Shown: positions 35,874 through 45,738, counted from the first letter of the stretch. The stretch: 64,000 nt of DNA from Candidatus Hydrogenedentota bacterium (GCA_029556545.1 JAKQEQ010000098.1:20998-84997); one strand, 5' to 3'. Made by a program: numbers and translations. Notes: generated by a model not told the origin, from the letters alone.

Positions 35874-36176
35874 TCGCCGAAGCGCGCGCCGTCCTGGATC
35901 CGCCGTCGCGTAGGGGGGCGCGTCTGCATCCGTGGCCGCGGGCGGCGCCGATTTTCGCAGTTTAAGCAGCACATTGCGCGAGAATTGCTTGAATCGAGAG
36001 TAGCATGCTGGTACCATGTTTTCTGGTCATGGCTGGGTTCGGTTTCTCTTGAGCCGCCGATGTCGTGATCGCTGCGTACTTGTGTAAGTTGAGGCCTTTC
36101 GTCCAACGAAAGAAACTGCGGGGTGGTGCTGATGCGACTCCATTCGCGGCAAGCACTCGGGAAAAGGATTGCGACT
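35874..36176. other. Non-coding gap with one hairpin
   Basis: This 303-base gap after the aldo/keto reductases has no supported gene. A perfect hairpin CTTTCGT-CCA-ACGAAAG lies at 36096-36112, and AAGGA just upstream of 36177 is the ribosome site of the next gene. The hairpin lacks a T tract, so it could be a leader structure or a weak terminator. Confidence 0.45.
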
Positions 36177-39100
36177 ATGCGTTCCTCTTGGTGGTTACTG
36201 ATCATTGCTGTGGTGGCCGGCGGTGTTTCGTCCGCGACGGCCGACGACGTGATGTACAACCTGACGGTGGAAGTTGTGGGATCGGGCACGACGAACCCGC
36301 CGCCCGGAGTCCACGAGTACCTTGAAGGCGGCGTGCTTTTTGTCACGGCCATCCCGGATTCGGGTTGGCGTCTGGACCACTGGGAAGGAGACGCCTCCGG
36401 CAGCGACACGTCGGTGGAGATCGTCATGGACGCCGACAAGACGGTCACGGCGGTGTTTGTAGAGTGCGGGTTTACCCTCACGATAGCCGTCGAGGGCAAC
36501 GGCACCACGGACCCGGCGCCGGGGGTCCACACGTACTCGCAGGGTCAGGGGGTCATCCTCATGGCGATACCGGACGCCGGCTGGGCGTTCGACCTTTGGG
36601 AAGGCAGCGTAACCGGCACGAACCCTTCCATCATCGTTATCATCGATTGTGACGTATCGGTAACCGCCGTCTTCGCCGAGGGCGGTTATGAACTCAGTAT
36701 CAGCGTGACAGGTAACGGCACGACCTCGCCCGCGCCCGGTGTGTGGAACTACCTGCCGGGCCGCACCGCCGTGGTTTCCACGACGCCCGACTCCGGCTGG
36801 ACCTTTGACCATTGGGAGGGCGATCACACCGGAACTTCGCCCCTCGCCGAAGTTGTCATGGACGATAACAAGGCGGTAACGGCCGTGTTTGTCGAGTTGG
36901 CCACGTACACCTTGACCACCGCCGTCGTAGGGGACGGATCGATCACGCCGGCCCCCGGCGCGCACCAGTACAACGCCGGCCAAACGGTCTTCATCACGCC
37001 AACTCCCAACCCCGGCGCCGCTTTCGACCACTGGGAAGGCGATCTTACCGGGACCAACCCTTTCAACCAGTACCTCATCATGGACTCGGACAAGTCGGTA
37101 ACCGCCTACTTTGCGACCGCCGATTATACGTTGACCATCAGTGTGACCGGCGAAGGCGCCACGTCTCCGCCGCCCGGAAGCCACCCGATGATCGACGGTC
37201 GCGAGGTCTCAATTGTCGCTTATCCCACGATGAGCGGATGGGCCTTCAGCCATTGGGAGGGCGACCTCACCGGAACGGAAAACCCGGCGACGGTCCTGAT
37301 GGACAGCGACAAGAGCATTACCGCCGTCTTTACGGTCGCCTACTTTCTCGAAACCTCCGTCGTAGGCGAGGGCACGCTCGATCCGCCCCCGGGCTTCCGC
37401 TGGCTCCCGGCGGGGTCCGAGGTTACCCTCACCGCCATTCCCGCGACCGGCTACCACCTCGACCGTTGGGAAGGCGACCTCACGGGTTCGGAGAATCCCG
37501 TCACCTTCACGATGGACGGCAACAAAACCATCACGGCGGTCTTTGCCGGGTCGCCGAACGCGTACTTGACAACCCTCGTGGTCGGGAGCGGCACGGTGGA
37601 CCCCGAGGGAACCAACGTCTACCTCTACGGAACCGAAGTCGTCATCACGGCCACGCCGGACCCCCTCTGGTACTTCTCCGAATGGCAGGGCGACCTCACC
37701 GGCTCGGAAAATCCGGCCAGCATCATCCTCGATGGCGACAAGACCGTGACGGCGGTCTTCGATCAGGTCCAGACCTACTCGCTTGTCACCAGCGTGGTCG
37801 GCGGCGGCACGGTGGACCCGCCAGGTACTTCGTTCCACGAGCAGGGAACCACGGTGACGCTGACGGCGTTTCCCGACCCGGACTTGGAGTTCAGCGAGTG
37901 GCAAGGCGACATCGAGAGTACCGACAATCCGGTGGACTTGCTGATGGACTCGGACAAGGCCGTCACGGCGGTATTCACGGGAGGACCCGCGGAGGGCGAG
38001 GGCGAGGGCGAAGGGGAGGGCGAGGGGGAACCGCCGGTCGAATTCCCCGTGAATTTCTGCGCGGACATGGACTGGTTAACGGCGATCGTCCAGGACGAAA
38101 GCCCCTCGGGTCTCAAATGGTTGGCTGATCTGCTGGGCGAGGACGCCGCGTTGCTATTCATGTTCGCGTGCAACGTCGCCGATATCAACGGGCAGTGGAA
38201 CGAGGTGGAAGACCTGCCTGGCCCCAACGGCATGCTGGACGGTCGCTACGAACTTCGGGTGGTACAGGAGTTGTTGAACAACCCCGGCCCCTATCTGGGG
38301 CTCGAATTGGGGACGCTCCCGTGCCAGGCGCAGCCTGGCGTGCCCACCGCCGCGGTCATGGGCGCGTACCTCCAGAATTACACGAATATCTACACCCCGG
38401 AGTTGCACGAACTCGTCACCGAGACGCTGCCGCTCTTGTGGGGGCTGTTGCAGAGCTACGAGCCGTCTGTCCCGCCCCTGACCCCCGAATTGCAGGAGAC
38501 GTTGAACGCCCTGTTTCCGACTTTGGTCAGGGTTGTGGCCGCCTACGCGACTCTGGGCGATGAGGACTCGATGGCGCTGGTTCTGAAGGTCGCGGCATTG
38601 GCCGGCTTCTGCGACTTGATCGCTCCAGGATCGTGTCTCGTCAACCCGCCGCCGACGACCGATCCCGCGGATTACGCGACGCTTGACGGCATCCTGGCGT
38701 CCGAGGGCGACGCGGACGGCGACGGCTGGACTAATCGCCTCGAATACGAGCAACTCGAACCGCTTCGACCCGCGGCATATCTCCGTCGCGCGCTGGACCC
38801 CTGCCGCACGCCCTTGACACCGGGCGAAGGCGAAGGTGAAGGCGAGGGCGAAGGCGAAGGTGAGGGCGAAGGTGAAGGCGAAGGTGAAGGCGAGGGTGAG
38901 GGTGAAGGCGAAGGAGAGGGCGAGGGTGAAGGGGAGGGCGAGGGCGAGGGCGAGGGTGAAGGGGAAGGTGAGGGTGAGGGTGAGGGAGACCCGTGCTACA
39001 GCGAGTTTCACACGGCGGACCAGAACGAGAACAACTTTATCGAGTTAACGGAACTCCTGCGCGTGATTCAGTTCTATAACTCCGGCGGTTTCCGCTGCGC

Positions 39101-39311
39101 CGAGAATCCCGGCGATACCGAGGACGGCTATGTGCCGGGGCCCGGCGCGAATCAGTCCTGCTGCGCCCACGACAGCGATTACGCGCCCGCCGGACCCGAT
39201 TGGACCATCGGCCTGACGGAGTTGCTGCGCTTGATTCAGTTCTATAATAGCGGCGGCTACCATGCTTGCCCCGAGGCGCAGACCGAGGATGGATTCTGCC
39301 CCGGACAGTGA
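36177..39311 (+). CDS. Large secreted protein: eight InlB-like repeats, Gly-Glu linkers, dockerin-like tail
   Basis: A 1044-residue protein with a clear signal peptide (MRSSWWLLIIAVVAGGVSSA). Residues about 26-601 hold eight repeats of about 72 residues with the pattern YxLTxxVxGxG...PPPG...WEGDLTG...MDxDKTVTAVF, like divergent InlB B-repeats. A short Gly-Glu tract (about 605-617) leads to a domain of about 260 residues with DGDADGDGWTNRLE. A second tract has 27 Gly-Glu pairs (38823-38984). The C-terminus has two copies of ELLRxIQFYNSGG with Asp/Asn-rich loops, like dockerin halves. I chose the ATG at 36177 for its AAGGA site and signal peptide. It is likely a surface or scaffold protein. Confidence 0.85.
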   Translation: MRSSWWLLIIAVVAGGVSSATADDVMYNLTVEVVGSGTTNPPPGVHEYLEGGVLFVTAIPDSGWRLDHWEGDASGSDTSVEIVMDADKTVTAVFVECGFTLTIAVEGNGTTDPAPGVHTYSQGQGVILMAIPDAGWAFDLWEGSVTGTNPSIIVIIDCDVSVTAVFAEGGYELSISVTGNGTTSPAPGVWNYLPGRTAVVSTTPDSGWTFDHWEGDHTGTSPLAEVVMDDNKAVTAVFVELATYTLTTAVVGDGSITPAPGAHQYNAGQTVFITPTPNPGAAFDHWEGDLTGTNPFNQYLIMDSDKSVTAYFATADYTLTISVTGEGATSPPPGSHPMIDGREVSIVAYPTMSGWAFSHWEGDLTGTENPATVLMDSDKSITAVFTVAYFLETSVVGEGTLDPPPGFRWLPAGSEVTLTAIPATGYHLDRWEGDLTGSENPVTFTMDGNKTITAVFAGSPNAYLTTLVVGSGTVDPEGTNVYLYGTEVVITATPDPLWYFSEWQGDLTGSENPASIILDGDKTVTAVFDQVQTYSLVTSVVGGGTVDPPGTSFHEQGTTVTLTAFPDPDLEFSEWQGDIESTDNPVDLLMDSDKAVTAVFTGGPAEGEGEGEGEGEGEPPVEFPVNFCADMDWLTAIVQDESPSGLKWLADLLGEDAALLFMFACNVADINGQWNEVEDLPGPNGMLDGRYELRVVQELLNNPGPYLGLELGTLPCQAQPGVPTAAVMGAYLQNYTNIYTPELHELVTETLPLLWGLLQSYEPSVPPLTPELQETLNALFPTLVRVVAAYATLGDEDSMALVLKVAALAGFCDLIAPGSCLVNPPPTTDPADYATLDGILASEGDADGDGWTNRLEYEQLEPLRPAAYLRRALDPCRTPLTPGEGEGEGEGEGEGEGEGEGEGEGEGEGEGEGEGEGEGEGEGEGEGEGEGEGEGEGDPCYSEFHTADQNENNFIELTELLRVIQFYNSGGFRCAENPGDTEDGYVPGPGANQSCCAHDSDYAPAGPDWTIGLTELLRLIQFYNSGGYHACPEAQTEDGFCPGQ
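38823..38984 (+). repeat. Hexanucleotide tract coding 27 Gly-Glu pairs
   Basis: A purine-only-biased run of GGN-GAR codons. Third positions vary (GGC, GGT, GGA, GGG; GAA, GAG), which suggests selection on the protein rather than recent slippage alone. Confidence 0.9.
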
Positions 39312-39383
39312 GCGACTGTCGTGTATAATATGCTCCGTACCGGGGGTGGTTGGGTATGAGGCGCGAAGAGCGGGCTGCGCGCG

Positions 39384-39403
39384 GCGCGGGGCGTGCCCCG
39401 CGC
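39384..39403. terminator. GC-rich perfect hairpin between the two giant genes
   Basis: GCGCGGGGC-GT-GCCCCGCGC, 9-bp arms. It lies 73 bases after one stop and 52 bases before the next start. There is no T tract, so it may be a terminator or simply a dispersed palindrome. Confidence 0.35.
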
Positions 39404-39455
39404 TCAGCGGGGCCTTGAAGAGCGGTGACCAGGTCATCCGAGAGGAGTCATACCG

Positions 39456-42400
39456 ATGAAGAACCATGGGTTGCGGGGGCAAAAGGGACAGGTGTGCGCG
39501 CTGCCGCCGTTTCTCCTGCTGGTTGCGGCGTTACTGCTGACCTCGGGCGCGGCGGACGCCGCCCTCACCGGCTATTACTATTACTCGACGGGCGGCACCG
39601 CGCCGAATTTCGGGTCGTTGATCATGACCCGATCCGACGCCGATGTGAATTTTAATTGGGGTACCGGAAGCCCCGGCGGGGGCGTGCCGGTCGAAAACTT
39701 CTGCGTGAGTTGGCGGGGCGTGCTGACGATTCCTACCGAGGGCGACTGGACTTTTTACACGTTGTCGGACGACGGTGCCCGGCTATACGTTGACGGCCAG
39801 CGTATTATCGAGTTCTGGCAGGATCACGGCGCCACTGTCGAACAATCGGGCACAAGATTTCTGACGGCAGGCAAGCATGACATTGTGCTGGATTACTACG
39901 AGAACACCGGCGGCGCACGGATCGAACTTCGCTATTCCGGGCCGGGGGTGGGAAAACAAATCATTCCGAGTTCGGCCACGTCGCCCTTGCCCACCAGCCC
40001 CACGGGCCTCCTCGGGCGCTGGTACACGGTAAACGACTGCGCCGGAAACTGGGGAACGCTGGCCGGAAACCGCGTGGACGGAAACATCAGTTTTGGGGAT
40101 GGGTTCATCCCACCATACGGGTTGCCGGTGGAGTATTTTGGGGGGCGCTGGGTCGGGCGCATCAATATTCCGACGACGGGGAACTGGACGTTCTACAGCA
40201 GGACCGACGATGCAGTGCGTTTTTATATCCAGGAAGACGGTAGCGGCAACCTCATGAGAAGAATTGATCACTGGGGCGGCGGCGGCGCCGAGTACAGTTC
40301 TCCCCCGATTTTTCTTCACGGCGGTCTCCACAATATCGCCGTGGATTTCTTTGAATGCACGGGACAGCAATATATGGAGCTGCGCTGGCAAGGGCCGAAC
40401 CAAGGGAAAGACATCGTCCCACAGAGCGCGCTTTTCCAGCACCAGAACGGCCTGATCGCCGAGTTCTTCAATAATCAAGCTGTCTCAGGTGTTCCGGCCG
40501 TATTCCGCAACGACTACTATCTCAAGTTCAGCAGCTGGGGCGGTCCCCCGCAGGACAGCATCGGCGGGGACAACTTCTCCGTCCGTTGGCGCGGAAAAAT
40601 ATATATTCCCACCAGCGGTGACTACACGTTCTACTCGACGACGGATGACGGTACCGAGTTATGGGTAAATGGGCAACGGATTATTGACTGGTTTTCGTCA
40701 AATAATGGGATGACGGAGCGCACTAGCTCGCTAATCACTTTGACGGGGGGACGGAGATACTTCATCGACTGGCGAATGCGTGAGAATGACGGCGGAGCGG
40801 GGGCTGAATTGCGTTGGTCGGGCCCGGGGATCGCGAAGCAGTTTGTCTCCGACCAGAACCTGTTCCCCATCCTGAACGAGACCCCGACGGGCATCGCCCT
40901 CGACAAGAATTACTTCTACGACGATGAGGGTCTGAACGCGACGGTCGGCAACCTGTCCACGACGGATCCGGACAATACGTCCGGGGGCTCCCAATCGCAC
41001 ACGTACACGCTGGTCGCCGGCGTGGGCGACACCCACAACGGTTCGTTCTCGATTTCCGGCAATCAACTGCGCGTGAACAACGCCGCGATGGCGCTCGGCA
41101 CCTACAGTGTTCGCATAAGGACCACGGACAACGGCCAGATTCCCGACAGGCTCTACACGGAGCAGGCGTTCACTATCTCGTGCCTTACCGCGCCGACGGT
41201 GACGAACGTGACGAGCAGTCTGGCGAATGGGTACTACAAGGCGGGGCAGGTGGTGCCGGTGCAGATCACCTTCAGCAAGAACGTCACCGTGCAGTCCGGT
41301 CCGCCTTATCTCGCGCTGAACAGCGGTGGCGCGGCCACGGCGACGTATGCGAGCGGGAGCGGCACGAGTACGCTCACCTTCAATTACACGGTTGCGGCGG
41401 GCGAGAACTCGACGGACCTCGACTATATGGGCGTGGGCGCGTTGAATGCGGGTGGCGGCACAATCCGGGACGTTAACGGCAAGGACGCCGTCCTGACGCT
41501 GGCGGCCCCGGGCGCCGCGGGTTCGCTGGGCTTCAATAAGGACCTCGTGATTGACACGATCGCGCCGACGGTATCATCGATCGTTCGGCAGACGCCGTCG
41601 GGCCAGGCCACGAACGCGGCGCAGGTCACGTGGCGGGTGACGTTCGGCGAGGACGTGACCGGGAGCGTCGGCGCGACCGACTTCACGTTTACACCCACCG
41701 GCACGCTCAGCGGGTACTCCGTGCAGAGCGTGACGCCGTTCGGGAGCGGGGGAACGACGTATGACGTGCTGTGCAATACGGGCACGGGCGACGGCATATT
41801 GCGCCTGGACGTGGTGACGCCCGCCGCGGTCATTTCCGATCTGGCGGGGAACAACCTGACGGCCAATTACACCACGGGCCAGACGTATATCGTCGATAAG
41901 ACGGCGCCCACGCCGCCTGCGGCGAACGCACCGGCCTATGACAACGCGAGCCCGATCCCCGTGGGCTACGGCGCTTCGACGGACAACCTTACGGGGGTGG
42001 CGAGTGTGCGGCTTTGGTACAAGAAGGGCGCGGGCGGCACGTGGACCGATTCCGGGATGTCGGGCGTTGCGGGGGGCGGCACATTCAACTTCATCGGGAT
42101 GACGGGCGAGGACACGTACTATTTCGACGTCGTGGTGACCGACAATGCGGGCAACAGCAGCCCAGCGGCCTCTGGCGACGGGGATTCGAGCACCATCTAC
42201 GACACGACGCCGCCGACGGCGCCCTCGGCGAGCTCGCCCGCTTACGACAACGCGAGCCCGATTCCGGTGACCTACGGCGTCTCGTCGGACAATCTGAGCG
42301 GCGTGGCGCTCGTCCGACTCTGGTACAAGAAGGGCGCCGGCGGCGCGTGGACCAACTCGGGTCTGTCGGGCGTGCCGGGCGGCGGCACGTTCAACTTCGC

Positions 42401-44561
42401 GGGGATGACGGGTGACGACACGTACTATTTCGACATCGTGGTGGTGGACAACGCGGGCAACAGCAGCCCGGCGGCCTCTGGCGACGGGGACACGAGCACA
42501 ATCTACGATACGACGCCGCCGGTCCCGGCTTCGGCGAGTTCGCCCGCGTATGACAACGCCAGCCCGATTCCGGTGACTTATGGCGCGACGACGGACAATT
42601 TGAGCGGTGTGGCGACGGTCCGGCTCTGGTTCAAGAAGGGGTCCGGCGGGGCGTGGACGGATTCCGGGATGTCGGGCGCGGCGGGCGGCGGCACGTTCGA
42701 CTTTGCGGGGATGACGGGCGACGACACGTACTATTTCGACATCGTGGCGACGGACGTGGCGGGCAACAGCAGCGCGGCGGCCTCGGGCAATGGCGATACG
42801 AACACGGTTTACGACACGACGGCGCCTGTGCCGGCGACGGCGAGTTCGCCGGCGTATGCGAACAGCAGCCCGATACCGGTGGACTACGGTGCGACGACGG
42901 ACAACCTGAGCGGGGTAGCGACGGTGGCGCTGTGGTTCAAGAAGGGTTCCGGCGGCGCGTGGACAAATTCGGGGTTGACGGGCGACGCGGGTGGCGGCAC
43001 GTTCAGCTTCGCGGGGATGACGGGCGACGACACGTACTATTTCGACATCGTGGCGACGGACGTGGCGGGCAACAGCAGCGCGGCGGCGTCCGGCGACGGG
43101 GACACGAGCACGATCTACGACACGGTCCCGCCGAATCCGCCGGATGTGACCGCGGATACGCCGACGAACAACCAGCGTCCGGAGTGGACGTGGACGCCGG
43201 GCGGCGGCGGGAACGGCACGTATCGGTATGACCTCGACAATTCGGGAAGTTGGACCGAGATGACCGCCACGGCGTTTACGCCCACAAGCGACCTGGCGGC
43301 GGGTACGCACCGGCTGGTTGTGCAGGAGCGGGATGACGCGGGCAACTGGTCCGTGGACAGCTTCTTCGATGTGTTCATCGACCTGACGCCGCCGAACCCG
43401 CCGGACGTGACCGCGGACACGCCGACGGCGGACCCGCGTCCCGAGTGGACGTGGACGCCGGGCGGCGGCGGAAACGGCACGTACCGCTACGACCTGGATA
43501 ATTCGGGGACGTGGACCGAGACAACCGACACGGCATTCACGCCCGGCGTCGATCTCGACGAGGGCACGCACCGCCTCGTGGTGCAGGAGCGGGACGACGC
43601 GGGCAACTGGTCCGTGGACAGCTTCTTCGACGTGTTTGTGGACCTGAACCCGCCGACGGCGCCGGACCCGGGGACGGACATCACGCGGAGCCTGGACGCC
43701 GCGGGCGGGTATGACCTGACGGCGGCGGACGTCGAGGAGATGGCGGCGGGCGCGTCGGACCCGGGAGGCATCGACTGGGCCGCGACGCTGGCGACGGCGG
43801 ACGTGGCGAGTTTCACGTGCGCGGACCTGGATGCGCCGGTGGCGGTGACGTTCGCGGTGACCGACCTTGTGGGGCACGCGGCGCCGCCGACGACGGCACA
43901 GGTGACGGTGCTTGACGAGACGCCGCCGACGGCGGTGTGCAAAGACGTGACGGTGAACATCGGTTTCACCGGCAGCGTAACGATAACGGCGTTTCACGTG
44001 GACGACGGCAGCGACGACAACTGCGACATAGTGGAGTGGTTGGTGTCTCCGGACACGTTCACGTGCGGCGAGGTGGGTCCGAACACGGTGGTGCTGACGG
44101 TGCGGGACGGGTCCGGGAACGCGGCCACGTGCGAGGCGACGGTGACGGTGGAGGACCCGCTGGCGATCTGTACACCATTGACGGTGACGGCGCAGGGGAG
44201 TCTCGTGGTCTCGAAGCGGACGGACGAGATGCACACGTTCGCGGTGCTGGCCGAGGGCGGCCTGGGCGAGATTTCGTACCAGTGGCAGTTCGAGGCCGCG
44301 GCGGCGAAGGCGTTCATCGACCTTGCAGACAGCGAACGGGTAGATGGCGTCTACACCGCGGCGTTGACGCTGGGTCCGCTGGACTTTGACCAGGAGGGCC
44401 AGTATCGGTGCGTGGTGTCGGACTACTACACCACGATTGAGTCGAGCATCTTCACGCTTTACGTGCTGCCGAGCGTGCCGGTGGGCGGCGTGGCGGGTCT
44501 TGCGGCGCTGGTCGCGGCGCTGGCCGCGGGCGCGGCAGGCGTCATGCGGCGCAGGCGATAG
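39456..44561 (+). CDS. Giant surface protein: PA14-like domains, Ig-like repeats, C-terminal sorting signal
   Basis: A 1701-residue protein with AGAGGAG before the ATG and a signal peptide (to about residue 35). Three PA14-like domains come first (about 38-475; for example DDGARLYVDGQRIIEFW and DDGTELWVNGQRIIDWF). Then come a cadherin-like region, two bacterial Ig-like domains, four tandem 102-residue repeats (41909-43132), two 87-residue repeats (43133-43654), an HYR-like domain and an Ig-like domain. The C-terminus, VPVGGVAGLAALVAALAAGA then an Arg cluster, is a sorting signal of the PEP/IPTL-CTERM type. It probably binds carbohydrate at the cell surface. Confidence 0.87.
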   Translation: MKNHGLRGQKGQVCALPPFLLLVAALLLTSGAADAALTGYYYYSTGGTAPNFGSLIMTRSDADVNFNWGTGSPGGGVPVENFCVSWRGVLTIPTEGDWTFYTLSDDGARLYVDGQRIIEFWQDHGATVEQSGTRFLTAGKHDIVLDYYENTGGARIELRYSGPGVGKQIIPSSATSPLPTSPTGLLGRWYTVNDCAGNWGTLAGNRVDGNISFGDGFIPPYGLPVEYFGGRWVGRINIPTTGNWTFYSRTDDAVRFYIQEDGSGNLMRRIDHWGGGGAEYSSPPIFLHGGLHNIAVDFFECTGQQYMELRWQGPNQGKDIVPQSALFQHQNGLIAEFFNNQAVSGVPAVFRNDYYLKFSSWGGPPQDSIGGDNFSVRWRGKIYIPTSGDYTFYSTTDDGTELWVNGQRIIDWFSSNNGMTERTSSLITLTGGRRYFIDWRMRENDGGAGAELRWSGPGIAKQFVSDQNLFPILNETPTGIALDKNYFYDDEGLNATVGNLSTTDPDNTSGGSQSHTYTLVAGVGDTHNGSFSISGNQLRVNNAAMALGTYSVRIRTTDNGQIPDRLYTEQAFTISCLTAPTVTNVTSSLANGYYKAGQVVPVQITFSKNVTVQSGPPYLALNSGGAATATYASGSGTSTLTFNYTVAAGENSTDLDYMGVGALNAGGGTIRDVNGKDAVLTLAAPGAAGSLGFNKDLVIDTIAPTVSSIVRQTPSGQATNAAQVTWRVTFGEDVTGSVGATDFTFTPTGTLSGYSVQSVTPFGSGGTTYDVLCNTGTGDGILRLDVVTPAAVISDLAGNNLTANYTTGQTYIVDKTAPTPPAANAPAYDNASPIPVGYGASTDNLTGVASVRLWYKKGAGGTWTDSGMSGVAGGGTFNFIGMTGEDTYYFDVVVTDNAGNSSPAASGDGDSSTIYDTTPPTAPSASSPAYDNASPIPVTYGVSSDNLSGVALVRLWYKKGAGGAWTNSGLSGVPGGGTFNFAGMTGDDTYYFDIVVVDNAGNSSPAASGDGDTSTIYDTTPPVPASASSPAYDNASPIPVTYGATTDNLSGVATVRLWFKKGSGGAWTDSGMSGAAGGGTFDFAGMTGDDTYYFDIVATDVAGNSSAAASGNGDTNTVYDTTAPVPATASSPAYANSSPIPVDYGATTDNLSGVATVALWFKKGSGGAWTNSGLTGDAGGGTFSFAGMTGDDTYYFDIVATDVAGNSSAAASGDGDTSTIYDTVPPNPPDVTADTPTNNQRPEWTWTPGGGGNGTYRYDLDNSGSWTEMTATAFTPTSDLAAGTHRLVVQERDDAGNWSVDSFFDVFIDLTPPNPPDVTADTPTADPRPEWTWTPGGGGNGTYRYDLDNSGTWTETTDTAFTPGVDLDEGTHRLVVQERDDAGNWSVDSFFDVFVDLNPPTAPDPGTDITRSLDAAGGYDLTAADVEEMAAGASDPGGIDWAATLATADVASFTCADLDAPVAVTFAVTDLVGHAAPPTTAQVTVLDETPPTAVCKDVTVNIGFTGSVTITAFHVDDGSDDNCDIVEWLVSPDTFTCGEVGPNTVVLTVRDGSGNAATCEATVTVEDPLAICTPLTVTAQGSLVVSKRTDEMHTFAVLAEGGLGEISYQWQFEAAAAKAFIDLADSERVDGVYTAALTLGPLDFDQEGQYRCVVSDYYTTIESSIFTLYVLPSVPVGGVAGLAALVAALAAGAAGVMRRRR
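41909..43132 (+). repeat. Four tandem 306-bp coding repeats
   Basis: Copies repeat with an exact period of 306 bases (102 residues), anchored on AYDNASPIP at 41937, 42243, 42549 and 42855. Each ends NAGNSSPAASGDGD... or VAGNSSAAASG.... Confidence 0.9.
43133..43654 (+). repeat. Two tandem 261-bp coding repeats
   Basis: Two copies of an 87-residue unit, PPDVTADTPT...WTWTPGGGGNGTYRYDLDNSG...DDAGNWSVDSFFDVF, with an exact period of 261 bases. Confidence 0.88.
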
Positions 44562-44608
44562 TGCGGCGTCGTTACGGACGCTTAGGATGAAGTAGTGGAC
44601 CGTTCGTG

Positions 44609-44639
44609 GCGCCCGCGCCACGCGGAGTGACGCGGGCGT
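44609..44639. terminator. Strong GC hairpin after the PA14 gene
   Basis: Arms GCGCCCGCGCCAC and GTGACGCGGGCGT (two mismatches) with loop GCGGA, 48 bases after the stop. No T tract follows; termination or a dispersed palindrome are both possible. Confidence 0.4.
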
Positions 44640-44763
44640 CAGGGGCGGTCGCTTTTCATGAAGTGCGGCGGCAATCGGTGCAAGGCGTTACCCCACAAGG
44701 GACACAACGGATAACGTAGCGGCGGCGCGCTTGCCGAGCGCGCGCGGTGGAAGGGAGTCTGTC

Positions 44764-45738
44764 ATGCTGAAGACGCGTATTACGGAGATGCTGGGCATCG
44801 AGTACCCGATCCTGATGGGGGGTATGCAATGGCTGGCGAAAGCGGACCTCGTGTCCGCTGTCTCGAACGCCGGGGGGTGCGGTTTCATCACGGCGGCCTC
44901 GTTCGCGTCTGCCGAGGAAGTTCGCGCGGAAATCCACAAGGCGCGCGACATGACCGACAAACCCTTCGGCGTCAACATTTCGATGTTGCCGGTGCTGATA
45001 CCGGGCGACCAGACCGACGCCTTCATGGACGTCGCCTGCGAGGAGGCCGTGCCGGTCGTCGAAACGGCGGGCCGGAATCCGGCGCCGTACGTGGAAAAAC
45101 TGCACAGCGCGGGCGTGAAGCTGATTCACAAAGTCCCGGCGGTGCGCTTTGCCAAGAAAGCCGAGAGCATCGGTGTCGACGCCGTGACCATTGTCGGTTT
45201 CGAGTGCGGCGGCCATCCGGGGATGGACGACGTGCCCTCGCTTATTCTCATTCCGAAGGCGGCGGCGGAACTCGATATCCCCTTAATTGCGGCGGGCGGG
45301 TTCTGTGACGGCAAGAGCCTCGTGGCGGCGCTCGCGCTGGGCGCGGAGGCCGTGCTTATGGGCACGCGCTTCATGGCGTCCGTCGAAAGCCCGATGCACG
45401 ACAACTTCAAGCGGTGGATGGTCGCCGCGAAGGAGACCGACACGATGGTCGTCGAGCGGTCCATTCGCAACGCCGCGCGCATCATCAAGAACGAGGCCGC
45501 ACTGACTGTGGCGCGCATGGAAGCGGAAGGCGCGACGCTCGATGATCTCATTCCCGTCATCAGCGGCAAAGTGGGCCGCGACGCCTACCTCTGCGGCGAC
45601 ATCAACCGGGGGACCATCGCCTGCGGCCAGGTGGTCGGCCGCATCCACGAGATCAAGACCTGCAAACAAATCATCGACGACATGATCGCGGAGGCCCGCG
45701 AGCGGCTGACGGCAATCGAGCGCATATTTGGCGCTTAA
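44764..45738 (+). CDS. Nitronate monooxygenase / enoyl-reductase-like FMN enzyme
   Basis: A 324-residue flavin TIM-barrel protein beginning MLKTRITEMLGIEYPILMGG, with GGGAG 7 bases upstream. GGCGFITAAS, VNISMLP, the GFECGGHPG motif with the family histidine, and AAGGFCDGKSLVAALALGAE with GTRFMAS are typical of the nitronate monooxygenase group. Members oxidise nitronates or act as enoyl reductases, so the exact reaction is open. It stands alone, with hairpins on both sides. Confidence 0.86.
   Translation: MLKTRITEMLGIEYPILMGGMQWLAKADLVSAVSNAGGCGFITAASFASAEEVRAEIHKARDMTDKPFGVNISMLPVLIPGDQTDAFMDVACEEAVPVVETAGRNPAPYVEKLHSAGVKLIHKVPAVRFAKKAESIGVDAVTIVGFECGGHPGMDDVPSLILIPKAAAELDIPLIAAGGFCDGKSLVAALALGAEAVLMGTRFMASVESPMHDNFKRWMVAAKETDTMVVERSIRNAARIIKNEAALTVARMEAEGATLDDLIPVISGKVGRDAYLCGDINRGTIACGQVVGRIHEIKTCKQIIDDMIAEARERLTAIERIFGA

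Noticed and set aside
38823-38984. CRISPR-like or simple repeat array
   Set aside because: The six-base units code a continuous Gly-Glu tract inside a gene; there are no spacers.
41909-43132. CRISPR or transposon repeats
   Set aside because: The 306-base period is in frame within the PA14 protein and each unit is coding.
41574-44621. A 1015-residue minus-strand open frame opposite the PA14 gene
   Set aside because: It is a very Arg/His/Val-rich shadow caused by the codon pattern of the real gene and has no domain features.
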